A stretch of DNA of 64,000 nucleotides from Lentzea cavernae (lineage in GTDB: Bacteria; Actinomycetota; Actinomycetes; Mycobacteriales; Pseudonocardiaceae): contig NZ_BNAR01000020.1 in assembly GCF_014653695.1 (NCBI RefSeq), forward strand, positions 62,001 to 126,000, written 5' to 3'. Below are positions 34,277 through 42,994 of this stretch, piece by piece. The notes under the pieces are model-generated. The model was not told the DNA's origin and made no database searches. It saw only the letters and a list, made by a program, of their open reading frames with translations. The translations under genes and the position numbers were made by a program. Position 1 is the first letter of the stretch. Every line of letters begins with the position of its first letter.

Positions 34277-35360
34277 GGCTGCGCCGATACGCCTCGACCG
34301 TCTTCTCCGCGCACCGCCGCCAGGTGAACCCGGACGCGTGCGCCCGCCGTCCGGACTGGGCCTCCGGAGTGGCCGGCGCCGCAACGGCCTGAGCCAAGCC
34401 GTCCGCCAGCGCCTCGACGTCGCCCACCGGCACGTGCAACGCGTGCCCACCGGCGACCTCGCGCAACGCGGGTACGTCCGAGCACACCACGGGCACGTTG
34501 CAGGCCAGGGCTTCCAGCACCGGCAGGCCGAAGCCCTCGTCGCGCGACGGCAGCACCAGCGCCGTCGCCCCGGCCACCACCGAACGCAGGTGCACGTCCG
34601 ACAGGTACCCGGTCCGCAGCACCCGGCCGTCCACACCGGACCGGCCGGGCCCGACGATCACCAGCGGTGGCAGCGACGGGTCGGACGCGTGCGCCTCGAC
34701 CAGGTGGTGCAAGCCCTTGCGCGGTCCGGCCGCACCCACGAACAGCAGGTACTCCGAGGGCAGCCCCAGCCTGCCGCGCAACGTCGGCGTCGGCGGGCGG
34801 GAGGCGAACCAGGCGGGGTCGACGCCCAGCGGTGTCACGACGATCTTGTCCAGCGGCACGGAGAACCGGTCCGCCACCACGGAGGCGACGGCCGCGGTCG
34901 GCGTGCAGATCACGTCGGCGCGGTGGGCCGAGAGCCGGACGAGCTCGGGCAGTCTGCGGTCGGACGGCGGCAGGTCACCGGGAGCGTCCAGGAACGCGAG
35001 GTCGTGGATCGTGACCACGCGACCGGCCCGCACCGTCGGCGGCAGCACGAAGTTCGTGCCGTGCATGACGTCGGTGAACCCGGCCAGCATCTCCACGGGC
35101 GGGAACGGGGCGCGCAGCCACATCTGGCGCAGCGCCCGTGCCGCGACGGGCAGACCGCGCGCCGTCACGTCGTGCGGCAGCACCGTCCGCAACGCGCGCC
35201 AGCCGCGCAACGTGAACGCCACCGCCCGCACGTCGACGTCGTCGGACATCGAGGCCAGTTCCTCGGCCAGTGCCGATGTGTACCGCCCGATCCCGGTGCG
35301 GTGTCCGAGCAGGGGGGTGCCGTCGAGCAGCACCTTGAGGGGTTTCGGGGATCTCGCCAT
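34269..35360 (-). CDS. glycosyltransferase family 4 (GT-B fold)
   Basis: A 363-residue retaining glycosyltransferase. The N-terminal half opens KVLLDGTPLLGHRTGIGRYTSAL with the acceptor-side GIGRY loop; the C-terminal half has LFVGAAGPRKGLHHLVEA and the donor-binding EX7E motif in RDEGFGLPVLEALA. Donor and acceptor sugars are unknown. It follows the fused GT2-GT4 gene with no gap (ATG 35360, previous stop at 35361), in a six-gene minus-strand run. Confidence 0.9.
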   Translation of the reverse strand: MARSPKPLKVLLDGTPLLGHRTGIGRYTSALAEELASMSDDVDVRAVAFTLRGWRALRTVLPHDVTARGLPVAARALRQMWLRAPFPPVEMLAGFTDVMHGTNFVLPPTVRAGRVVTIHDLAFLDAPGDLPPSDRRLPELVRLSAHRADVICTPTAAVASVVADRFSVPLDKIVVTPLGVDPAWFASRPPTPTLRGRLGLPSEYLLFVGAAGPRKGLHHLVEAHASDPSLPPLVIVGPGRSGVDGRVLRTGYLSDVHLRSVVAGATALVLPSRDEGFGLPVLEALACNVPVVCSDVPALREVAGGHALHVPVGDVEALADGLAQAVAAPATPEAQSGRRAHASGFTWRRCAEKTVEAYRRSRA

Positions 35361-37847
35361 TTACCTACCGCCACGCGCGATCTTGCGCAGGCGCCCCGTC
35401 GCCCGCTTGGCCAACTCGGTCGGGCCGCCCGCGTCCAGGTACTCGCGCACCAGCAGCAGGTCCCGCTTCACCTTGTCCGCCGTGCTCAGCCCTGGTGTGC
35501 GCACCATGGGGGCCGAACCGGGCAGACGGTCCGCGGCGGGCCTGGGGTTGCGGCAGAACTCGGCCAGTGGCGCGAGTGCCGTCTCCCAGGTGAACCGTTC
35601 GCGTACGACGGCGATGCGCTCGCGGCACGCGGCCGCGAACTCCTCGTCGTAGAGCACCTTCTCCAGCGCGTCGGCCAGCGCCTCCGGGTCCTCCGGGGGC
35701 ACGACGACGCCCAAACCCTCCCGCAGCACCAGGTCCGCGAACGAGTCGCCGGACGTGGTGACGATCGGCAGACCCGCCCACAGGTAGTCGAGCACCCGCG
35801 TGCGGAACGCGAACGTGGTCTCCACGTGCTCGTAGTGCGTGGTGACACCGCAGTTCGCGTCGAGCAGCCAGTTCTGCCGCTCGTTGTAGGGCACCCACCC
35901 GTCGTTGAAGAACACGTTCTCGCCGGTCAGCCCCAACTGTGCGGACAACGTCCGCGTCTGGCCGGCGATGTCCATGTCCGGTACTTCGGGGTTCGGGTGC
36001 TTCATGCCGAGGAAGTACAGCTTCGCGGACGGCTGCCGCTTGCTCAGGTGACCCATCGCCTCGATCAGCGACAGCGGGTCGAACCAGCTGTAGACGCCAC
36101 CGGCCCAGATCACGACCTTGTCCGCGTCCGTGACGCCCGGCACCACGTCCTTGATCGCCGGACCGGTGCGCTGCGGCGGCTTGCCCGACAGTCCGAAGGG
36201 GACGATCCCGAGCAGCGACGCCGTCGTGGGGTCGTTGTCGTACAACGTGGGCGTGAGCCGGCCCAGCGCCGCCAGGTGGCCGAGCCAGAAGTGCCGCTGC
36301 CGTTCGGACGCGCACAGGAAGAAGTCGCCGCGTTCGAGCTGCGTGTTCAGCACCTTGGTGACGGCCTCGACGTCGAGGGCGCGCTTGTCGTCCGCGTTGT
36401 CCTTGCCCTGTTCGAGCAGTTCCAGGTGCATCGGGTCGTACATGTCGCAGACCACGATCTTGGTCGACGACTGCTTCTTCACCTCGCCCGCCATCTCCAG
36501 CGCGTGGCCCTGCAGCACGACCACGTCCGCCCACGCGACGTGCGCCGGCAGTTCCTTCTGCCGGGCGCGCTCGACGGCGAACGGGGCCTCGGGCGGCGCG
36601 CACAGCGGGTTCGTCGTGACGAGCCGGACCTGGTGCTCGCCGGACAGCACGTCGGCCATGTGCCAGGCCCGGATCGCCGGACCGGCCATCCGCTCCGAGA
36701 TCGCGTCGCCGGTGATCACCAGGATCTTGCGCGGCTTGCCGAACACGTCGTCGAGGCCGAGCACGTCCACGAGGATGTCGTGCGCCGCGAGGTAGCGCGG
36801 CAGGGGGTAGGCGGGCTCGAGAGCCTTGCGCATCAACGGAACCAGGTCGACGTCCGACATCCGGCGCGCGGTCTGCTCCTTCTTGCGCGACTCGGCCAGC
36901 GAGGGCATCGCCTCGACGAACTGGTCGATTGCGAGGAACCCGGCGAGCGCCTGGCGGGACACCGCGACGGGCTCGCGGTCGGCCGCGGGGTCGGCCGGGC
37001 GGCGGGTGATCTCCAGCTGCGTGGGATCGATCTCACCGCGCGCCGTCGCCCTGCGCACGCACAGCGCGAGCGCGGCCGGCAGCACCTTGGCCAGCGTCTC
37101 GTCGGAGAAGTTCTTGTACAGCGACATGAGCGCGTTGCGCTCCAGCAGGTACAGCTCGCGGCTGTGGTCGATCGAGCTCATCGACGCGTGGTGGCGGTGG
37201 AACGTGAGCGACGCCGGTTCGTAGCGGACCCGCCAGCCGCGCAGGTTGAGCCGCCAGCCGAGGTCGACGTCCTCGTAGAACATGAAGAACCGCTCGTCGA
37301 ACCCGCCGAGCTCCTTGTAGACCTCGGCCCGCACGAACATCGCGCTGCCGGTGCCGAACAGCACATCCTTCGGGCCGTCGTGGCTGCCGTCGTCGGGCTG
37401 TCCGGCGTGCCGCTTGTAGCCCATGCCGAACCACGTGAGCCCGCCGTCGACGAAGTCGATCTTCTCGCCGTCCCAGTCGAGCACCTTGCTCGCGACCGAG
37501 GCGACCGCCGGTTCGGTGTGGAAGACCCTGATCGCGGCCTTGATCCAGTTCCGGTCCGCGCGCGCGTCGTTGTTGAGGAACGCGAGCACGCCGCCCGTGG
37601 AGTGCTCGACGCCGAGGTTGCAGCCGCCCGCGAAGCCGAGGTTCCGCTCCGAGGTGACGATCTTGACGCCGGGCAGCGCGGCCTTCAGCCGTGCGGTGTC
37701 GTGCGCCTCGTTGTCGACGACGATCACTTCGAGCAGCTCGGCCGGGTGGTCCACCTCGGCCAGCCCGCGCACGCAGGTGATGGTGTCGTCCGCGCCCTTG
37801 TAGTTCACGACGACGACGGACACGACGGGCAGTGAGGCTCGATCCAC
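35361..37847 (-). CDS. bifunctional glycosyltransferase: GT2 domain fused to GT4 domain
   Basis: An 828-residue protein with two glycosyltransferase units. Residues 5-300 are a GT2 domain (VSVVVVNYKGADDTITC, VVDNEAHD, SERNLGFAGGCNLGVEH, FLNNDARAD, GGFDERFFMFYEDVDLGWRLN), close to rhamnosyltransferases of the WbbL kind. Residues 385-780 are a GT-B unit (KILVITGDAISERMAGPAIRAW, VIWAGGVYSWFDPLSLIEAMGHL, VVTTSGDSFADLVLREGLGVVVPPEDPEAL). The middle (300-385) is helical. It could add two successive sugars to one acceptor. It is the second largest glycosyltransferase in the window. Starts at GTG 37847, 3 bp from the membrane-protein gene. Confidence 0.88.
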   Translation of the reverse strand: MDRASLPVVSVVVVNYKGADDTITCVRGLAEVDHPAELLEVIVVDNEAHDTARLKAALPGVKIVTSERNLGFAGGCNLGVEHSTGGVLAFLNNDARADRNWIKAAIRVFHTEPAVASVASKVLDWDGEKIDFVDGGLTWFGMGYKRHAGQPDDGSHDGPKDVLFGTGSAMFVRAEVYKELGGFDERFFMFYEDVDLGWRLNLRGWRVRYEPASLTFHRHHASMSSIDHSRELYLLERNALMSLYKNFSDETLAKVLPAALALCVRRATARGEIDPTQLEITRRPADPAADREPVAVSRQALAGFLAIDQFVEAMPSLAESRKKEQTARRMSDVDLVPLMRKALEPAYPLPRYLAAHDILVDVLGLDDVFGKPRKILVITGDAISERMAGPAIRAWHMADVLSGEHQVRLVTTNPLCAPPEAPFAVERARQKELPAHVAWADVVVLQGHALEMAGEVKKQSSTKIVVCDMYDPMHLELLEQGKDNADDKRALDVEAVTKVLNTQLERGDFFLCASERQRHFWLGHLAALGRLTPTLYDNDPTTASLLGIVPFGLSGKPPQRTGPAIKDVVPGVTDADKVVIWAGGVYSWFDPLSLIEAMGHLSKRQPSAKLYFLGMKHPNPEVPDMDIAGQTRTLSAQLGLTGENVFFNDGWVPYNERQNWLLDANCGVTTHYEHVETTFAFRTRVLDYLWAGLPIVTTSGDSFADLVLREGLGVVVPPEDPEALADALEKVLYDEEFAAACRERIAVVRERFTWETALAPLAEFCRNPRPAADRLPGSAPMVRTPGLSTADKVKRDLLLVREYLDAGGPTELAKRATGRLRKIARGGR

Positions 37848-37850
37848 GCG

Positions 37851-38402
37851 CTAAGCCTGCCTCATCACTCTGCGCGCCCGCAGTGTGGTTGCACAGATCA
37901 GGAGCAACAGGACGGCGAGAGGTACCCCGAAGACCCATTCGGCGGACCAGTCGTTGCGCTCGGCGAACAGCGGCCGCATCACCGGGTGCCGCAGGACGGT
38001 GGCCGGGCCGGGCAGCACCTTCTTGTCCTGCTCACCCCGCACGACGATGCGCAGCTCGGCGCCGCCGGGGCAGGTGACGCGGTGCGCGAACACCGGGTTG
38101 TCCGGTCCCGGCACGTCCTCGACGCCGGTGACCTCGCAGGTCTGGGGCGTGGCGAGGACGTCCATCAACGCGCGGTGACCGTCGCCGACGAGCACCGCCG
38201 TGCCGGGGATCACGACCATGAACGCGGGCAGCACGAGCCACGCGGGCCCGAGCTTGCCGAGGCCCCAGGCGAACGCGATCGACAGCAGGCAGCACGGCAC
38301 CAGCACCGCGAGCTCGTACTGCTCGGGCACCACGGCACCGAGCACCACGGCGGCGGCGACGGCGGCGAGCCCGATCACCACGAGTGGCAACGGCCGCCTC
38401 AC
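37851..38402 (-). CDS. small membrane protein, paralogue B
   Basis: A 183-residue protein with three N-terminal hydrophobic helices (about 5-25, 31-49, 55-75), an extracytoplasmic-looking domain (about 80-150) with two cysteines (PQTCEVTGVED and HRVTCPGGAELRI) and a C-terminal helix (155-175) ending in arginines. The layout and the C-x-VT ... CPxGxxEL pattern match the next gene, so the two are tandem paralogues. GTG 38402 overlaps that gene's stop (GTGA). No known family recognised; a structural or flippase-like helper for the glycosyltransferases is a guess. Confidence 0.7.
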   Translation of the reverse strand: MRRPLPLVVIGLAAVAAAVVLGAVVPEQYELAVLVPCCLLSIAFAWGLGKLGPAWLVLPAFMVVIPGTAVLVGDGHRALMDVLATPQTCEVTGVEDVPGPDNPVFAHRVTCPGGAELRIVVRGEQDKKVLPGPATVLRHPVMRPLFAERNDWSAEWVFGVPLAVLLLLICATTLRARRVMRQA

Positions 38403-38917
38403 GGCTGCTTCCTGAGCGCCCAGGCGACCGGAACGAGAAGAATCATCGCTCCGGGGACGCTTGTGACCAGGAGGAGGTTCCATCGGGTGCTGTCCGCCCA
38501 GTCCGGCAGCAGCGGCGGCCCCAGCAGGACGTCGGCCTCGCCGGTCTTCAGGCGGTCGTTCCAGTCGCGGTCCAGCTCGACCTCGCCGCTGGGGCAGGCC
38601 AGCACGTAGTCGACGCTCGGGTACTTGGCGAACGGCCGCTCGTCCTTCGCGGTGACCGTGCAGCGCTCGACGTGCCCAACGCGGTGCATCAGCACGCTGT
38701 GCACGCCGAACGTCAGCAGGAACGGCGCCAGGAGCCCGAGGACGAACGCGGGCAGCGCGATCCACTTGCGCTGGGACAGGCCGCTGACGCCCAGGGCGTA
38801 GGCGAGGCCGCCGAGCAGGGCGATGAACACCAGCCCGCGGGTCAGCGTGGCGCTCGCGCCGACGCCGAGCGCCAGCGCGGTCAGGCCACCGGCGATCAGC
38901 AGCCAGGCCGCCTTCAC
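38399..38917 (-). CDS. small membrane protein, paralogue A
   Basis: A 172-residue protein built like its neighbour: helices at about 4-22, 26-44 and 53-75, a polar domain with two cysteines (VERCTVTAKDE and DYVLACPSGEVEL) at about 80-140, and a final helix (about 145-167). The paired cysteines probably form a disulphide outside the membrane. GTG 38917 overlaps the GT2 stop by 4 bp, and its own stop overlaps the next start, so GT2, A and B are translationally coupled. No characterised family recognised. Confidence 0.7.
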   Translation of the reverse strand: MKAAWLLIAGGLTALALGVGASATLTRGLVFIALLGGLAYALGVSGLSQRKWIALPAFVLGLLAPFLLTFGVHSVLMHRVGHVERCTVTAKDERPFAKYPSVDYVLACPSGEVELDRDWNDRLKTGEADVLLGPPLLPDWADSTRWNLLLVTSVPGAMILLVPVAWALRKQP

Positions 38918-39828
38918 CGGCCTGCCCAGTCCTGCCAGACGCTCCTGCGCGACACCCCGGTCCTGACCCTCAGCCGCTGCCAGAGCGTGACCGGGAGCCT
39001 CAGCAGCACCTCCCCGATCACGCGGGTGCGCAGTCCGAGCCGGAAGTTGGCGGCGTCCGGGACGTTCCGGCGCCACGGCAGCAGCGCCGTGATCGCCAGG
39101 AACCGGGCGAACTGGGTGAGGGCGACGGACGCGGGGGCGCAGCGCAGGAGCATCAGCAGGCGGTTGCGCTCGTTCCAGCGGTGGAACAGCGCCGAGCCGG
39201 GACGCGTGCTGGCGCCGTGCTTGTGCCGGACCCGCGCCGGTCCGACCGAGATCACCCGGTGCCCGGCCAGCCGCAGCCGCCAGGCCGTGTCGGTGTCCTC
39301 GTAGTAGCAGAAGAAGCTCGCGGGCACGCCGCCCACCGCTTTCAGCTCCGCCGTCCGCAGGAGCGCCGCTCCGCCGCAGAACCCGAACACCTCGCGCCCG
39401 GCGAGCACGACGTCCCTGCCGTGGCCGTCGGCCGTCAGCGCCACGCCGACGGACTGCGTCGAACCGTCCGTGAGCAGGATCGAGGAGGTGGCGGCGGCCG
39501 CTCCGGGATCGCCCGCGAGAGCGCTCTCCAGCTCGGCCAGCCACGACGGGTCCGGCGCCGCGTCGTCGTTGAGCCACGCCACGTACGGGGTGTCGACCAT
39601 GTCGAGGACGGCGGCGAGCCCGCCCGCGTACCCGCGGTTGCGCGGCAGCCTGACGACCTCGTGCCCACCGGGATGCGCGGCGATCAGCTCGGCCGTGCCG
39701 TCGTCGGACGCGTTGTCGACGATGATCGTCCTATGTGGACTCTTCTGGGCCCTGAGGGCGTCCAGGCACGCCGTGACGTGGTCACGGCCGCGCCACGTCA
39801 CGACCACCACGGTGCTGACTGCCGACAC
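38914..39828 (-). CDS. glycosyltransferase family 2
   Basis: A 304-residue GT-A fold enzyme: STVVVVTWRGRDHVTACLDAL, IIVDNASDDGT, LPRNRGYAGGLAAVLD, WLNDDAAPD (the DxD-like donor site), and FFCYYEDTDTAWRLRLAGH, followed by a C-terminal amphipathic or membrane-associated region (about 245-290). It resembles rhamnosyltransferase-type GT2 proteins. First gene of a six-gene minus-strand run that includes the two small membrane proteins, the GT2-GT4 fusion, a GT4 and the DUF6000-like gene. Its GTG is only 20 bp from the divergent GT4 start. Confidence 0.9.
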   Translation of the reverse strand: MSAVSTVVVVTWRGRDHVTACLDALRAQKSPHRTIIVDNASDDGTAELIAAHPGGHEVVRLPRNRGYAGGLAAVLDMVDTPYVAWLNDDAAPDPSWLAELESALAGDPGAAAATSSILLTDGSTQSVGVALTADGHGRDVVLAGREVFGFCGGAALLRTAELKAVGGVPASFFCYYEDTDTAWRLRLAGHRVISVGPARVRHKHGASTRPGSALFHRWNERNRLLMLLRCAPASVALTQFARFLAITALLPWRRNVPDAANFRLGLRTRVIGEVLLRLPVTLWQRLRVRTGVSRRSVWQDWAGR

Positions 39829-39848
39829 GGCGTGAGACGGTACGCGAC

Positions 39849-40832
39849 GTGCCAGAGCTGGTAGTGCTGACCGAGCAACTCAACGCCCCGGTCCCCGGCG
39901 GCACCGGCCGCTACACCGCGGAGCTGCTGCGGGCGTTGCGGGAGACCGCGCCGCAGGGGTGGTCCGTGGTGACCGCGGCGACCGCCCGCGCCGACCGCGT
40001 GATCAGGGTGCCGCGCCGCGCGCTGGTGGCGTTGTGGGAGCGCGGCCTCCCGCCGAAGCTCGGCCCGCACGTGCACGCCCCGACGCCGCTCGCGCCGTTG
40101 CCCGGCGCGGTCGTCACCGTGCACGACGTGGTGCCGTGGACGCACCCGGAGACGCTGACGCCGCGCGGAGTCGCCTGGCACCGCAAGGTGATCGCGCGGG
40201 CGGCCCGCGAGGCGCGCGCTCTCGTGGTGCCGACTTCCGCTGTGGCGTCTCAATTGGAAGCCTGTGTGCGGGTGGAGGTGCCGGTCCACGTCGTGCCCAA
40301 CGGCGTGACGCGACTGGCCGGTGCGCCGGCAGAAGACCTGCCCCCGTCGTACGTGCTCGCGGTTGGGACCATCGAGCCCCGCAAGGGCTTCGACCTGCTG
40401 GTGCGGGCGACCGAACGGCTGGGGGTGCCGCTGGTCGTGGTCGGTCCGCAGGGCTGGGGCGACGTCGACCTGCGCGCGCCGCACGTGACGTTGCTCGGCA
40501 GGGTCCCGGACGCGCGGCTCGCCTCGGCGCTCGCCGGCGCGACCGTGCTGGCGGCGCCCAGCCTCGCCGAGGGGTTCGGCCTGCCGGTGCTGGAGGCCAT
40601 GGCCGCGGGCGTGCCCGTCGTGCACTCCGACGACCCGGCACTGGTGGAGGTCGCGGGCGGCGCCGGAACCGTCGTGCGGCGCGGCGATCTGGCCTCGTTG
40701 ACGGAAGGATTGCGTGCCGTCATGGCGGATCCTGATCACACAGTCGAGGCCGGGATCACCCGCGCGAGTGAGTTCACCTGGGCAAAGACAGCGCAGGGTG
40801 TCTGGCGCACCCACGCTGTACGACCGGATTAG
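39849..40832 (+). CDS. glycosyltransferase family 4
   Basis: A 327-residue retaining glycosyltransferase with N-terminal LNAPVPGGTGRYTAELLRAL, VVTVHDVVPWTHPETL, and C-terminal LAVGTIEPRKGFDLLVRATERL, VTLLGRVPDARLASALAG and the EX7E donor motif in AEGFGLPVLEAMAAG. Probably acts on a polyprenyl-linked acceptor at the inner membrane face, but the specificity is unknown. The GTG start faces the GT2 gene on the other strand at 20 bp and no ribosome site is visible, so the transcript may be leaderless. Confidence 0.9.
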   Translation: MPELVVLTEQLNAPVPGGTGRYTAELLRALRETAPQGWSVVTAATARADRVIRVPRRALVALWERGLPPKLGPHVHAPTPLAPLPGAVVTVHDVVPWTHPETLTPRGVAWHRKVIARAAREARALVVPTSAVASQLEACVRVEVPVHVVPNGVTRLAGAPAEDLPPSYVLAVGTIEPRKGFDLLVRATERLGVPLVVVGPQGWGDVDLRAPHVTLLGRVPDARLASALAGATVLAAPSLAEGFGLPVLEAMAAGVPVVHSDDPALVEVAGGAGTVVRRGDLASLTEGLRAVMADPDHTVEAGITRASEFTWAKTAQGVWRTHAVRPD

Positions 40833-40879
40833 TGCATTCCCGTTAGACGCAAAAGCAAATGACATTACGCTAGCTGATC

Positions 40880-42028
40880 GTGCCCACCGCCGAACCCAGC
40901 GTGTTGATCGACGCCACCGCGATCCCCGCGGACCGCGGTGGCGTCGGCCGTTACGTTGATTCGCTCGTCGCGGCGCTGGACGCCGACGGAGCCAGACTTT
41001 CCGTCGTCTGCCAGCCGCGCGACGAGGAGCTGTTCACCAAGATCGCGCCGAACGCCCGCGTGGTCAGGGCGGCGGACGCCGTCGCCACCAGGACGGCCCG
41101 CCTGGCCTGGGAACAGACGACGCTGCCCCGCCTGATCCGCACGCTCGGCGTCGACGTCGTGCACTCCCCGCACTACACGCTCCCGCTGGCCGGCAAGGCC
41201 GCCTCGGTCGTGACGCTGCACGACGCCACCTTCTTCACCGACCCGGTCCTGCACTCCTCGGTGAAGGCCCGCTTCTTCCGCGCCTGGACCAGGGCGTCGC
41301 TCAAGCGCGCCGACCTGTGCGTGGTCCCGTCCCAGGCGACCGCCGACGAACTGGTCCGCGTCGCCGGCGCCGAACGCCGAGTCCTGCACATCGCCCAGCA
41401 CGGCGTCGACACCGAACGCTTCCACCCGCCGTCACCGGACGAGGTCACGGCCGTCCGGCGCTCGCTCTCGTTGGGGGACATGCCCTACGTGGCCTTCCTG
41501 GGCGCCCTGGAACCGCGCAAGAACGTCCCGGCGCTGATCCGCGGCTTCGCCCAGGCGATGGTGGGCCGCGCCGACCCGCCCGCCCTGGTGCTCGCGGGCC
41601 AGCCCGGCTGGGACAGCCAGGTCGAGCGCGCCCTCGACTCCGTCCCGCACCGCATCCGCGTGATCCGCGCCGGCTACCTGCCGTTCGAACAGCTGGCCGG
41701 GTTCCTGGGCGGCGCCCAGCTGGTGGCGTACCCGTCCCTGGGCGAGGGCTTCGGCCTGCCCGTCCTGGAGGCCATGGCGTGCGGCGCCTGCGTGCTCACC
41801 ACCCGCCGCCTGTCGCTGCCGGAGGTGGGCGGCGAGGCCGTCGCCTACTGCGGTGTCGGCGCCGGTGACATCGCCGCCGCGATCGCCGACCTCCTGGACG
41901 ACCCGGCTCGCCGGTCCTCGCTGGCCGCCTCCGGGCAGCAGCGGGCCAAGGACTTCTCGTGGGCGGTCAGCGCGGACCGCCACCGCCTGGCCTACGAGCG
42001 CGCGGCCCTGGTGCGCCAGCGCCGGTGA
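40880..42028 (+). CDS. glycosyltransferase family 4
   Basis: A 382-residue GT4 enzyme. VLIDATAIPADRGGVGRYVDSL opens the protein, HSPHYTLPLAGKAASVVTLHDATFF follows, then VAFLGALEPRKNVPALIRGFAQA, IRVIRAGYLPFEQLAGFL and the EX7E motif in LGEGFGLPVLEAMACG. It resembles mannosyl- or other GT4 enzymes of actinobacterial wall glycans. It follows the previous GT4 gene by 47 bp and precedes wbbL, so these three probably form one transcription unit. Confidence 0.9.
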   Translation: MPTAEPSVLIDATAIPADRGGVGRYVDSLVAALDADGARLSVVCQPRDEELFTKIAPNARVVRAADAVATRTARLAWEQTTLPRLIRTLGVDVVHSPHYTLPLAGKAASVVTLHDATFFTDPVLHSSVKARFFRAWTRASLKRADLCVVPSQATADELVRVAGAERRVLHIAQHGVDTERFHPPSPDEVTAVRRSLSLGDMPYVAFLGALEPRKNVPALIRGFAQAMVGRADPPALVLAGQPGWDSQVERALDSVPHRIRVIRAGYLPFEQLAGFLGGAQLVAYPSLGEGFGLPVLEAMACGACVLTTRRLSLPEVGGEAVAYCGVGAGDIAAAIADLLDDPARRSSLAASGQQRAKDFSWAVSADRHRLAYERAALVRQRR

Positions 42029-42086
42029 ACCGGCTCGGCGTGATGCGTCGTCAGCGGCTCTGCCAGGCGGCGCTAGGGTGACGCGC

Positions 42087-42938
42087 GTGAACTACGGCGA
42101 CGGACTTGGTGTCGTGACGGTCACGTACTCGCCGGGCGAGACGCTGGCTCCCTTTGTGGACACCCTCGACAAGGCCACCTCCCGACCGGTGCAGGTGATC
42201 CTCGCCGACAACGGGTCGACCGACGGGGTGCCGGAGGAGGTGGCCGCGTCCCGCGACAACGTGACGTTCGTGTCCACCGGCGGCAACCTCGGCTACGGCG
42301 GCGGAGCCAACCGCGGTGTCGCCGCGCTGGGCCCCGACGTCGGGTGGGTGCTGATCTCCAACCCCGACATCGAGTTCGCCCCCGGCAGCGTCGACGCGCT
42401 GATCGCGGCCGCCGAGCGGTGGCCCAAGGGCGGGATGTTCGGGCCGCTGATCCGGGAGCCCTCCGGCGAGGTCTACCCGTCCGCCCGGCTGCTGCCCTCC
42501 ATCGGGCGCGGGGTCGGGCACGCGGTCTTCGGCGCCGTGTGGAAGTCGAACCCCTGGACCAGGGCCTACCGGCAGGAGATCGCACCGGTCGAGCGCGTCG
42601 CCGGGTGGTTGTCCGGGTCGTGCTTCCTGATGCGGCGTGAGGCCTTCGACGCGGTCTCCGGGTTCGACGAGCGGTACTTCATGTACTTCGAGGACGTCGA
42701 CCTGGGGGAGCGGGTCTCCGCCGCCGGGTGGCTGAACGTCTACGTCCCAGACGCCGAGGTCACGCACATCGGGGGGCACTCGACCGGTCGGTCCTCCGCT
42801 CGGATGCTCCGCGAGCACCACCGCAGCGCGTACCGGTACCTGGCCGATCGGCACACCGGGGTGCTGTGGGCACCGTTCCGGCTGGCGTTGAAGGCCGGGC
42901 TGGGGTTGCGGGTGTGGGCGTTCACCCGGAAGTCCTGA
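42087..42938 (+). CDS. wbbL: rhamnosyltransferase WbbL (decaprenyl-PP-GlcNAc L-rhamnosyltransferase)
   Basis: A 283-residue GT2 enzyme that adds L-rhamnose from dTDP-rhamnose to GlcNAc-diphosphodecaprenol, making the linker between peptidoglycan and arabinogalactan. Markers are VVTVTYSPGETLAPFVDTL, ILADNGSTDG, GGNLGYGGGANRGV, LISNPDIEFAPGSVDAL, WLSGSCFLMRREAFDAV and GFDERYFMYFEDVDLGERV. GTG 42087 is the likely start; GTG 42078 is possible. The position between rmlD and manC matches Rv3265c, apart from the inserted glycosyltransferases. The dTDP-rhamnose is supplied by rmlB and rmlD upstream. Confidence 0.9.
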   Translation: MNYGDGLGVVTVTYSPGETLAPFVDTLDKATSRPVQVILADNGSTDGVPEEVAASRDNVTFVSTGGNLGYGGGANRGVAALGPDVGWVLISNPDIEFAPGSVDALIAAAERWPKGGMFGPLIREPSGEVYPSARLLPSIGRGVGHAVFGAVWKSNPWTRAYRQEIAPVERVAGWLSGSCFLMRREAFDAVSGFDERYFMYFEDVDLGERVSAAGWLNVYVPDAEVTHIGGHSTGRSSARMLREHHRSAYRYLADRHTGVLWAPFRLALKAGLGLRVWAFTRKS

Positions 42939-42960
42939 CGCGGCCGCTGGTTCCCGGGCC

Positions 42961-42981
42961 CCCGCGGATCTGATCCGCGGG
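42961..42981. terminator. near-perfect palindrome between convergent genes
   Basis: Arms 42961-42970 and 42972-42981 are perfect complements around a single base, in the 56-bp gap between wbbL and the convergent small gene. As RNA it would form a hairpin with a shortened stem and could end transcription on both strands. Confidence 0.55.
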
Positions 42982-42994
42982 CGCGTGCCCGGAC

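Noticed and set aside
34047-37835. A 1262-codon open frame on the plus strand
   Set aside because: It runs antisense to the GT4 and GT2-GT4 fusion genes, has the Arg/His/Val-rich composition of a GC-rich shadow frame and no recognisable domain.
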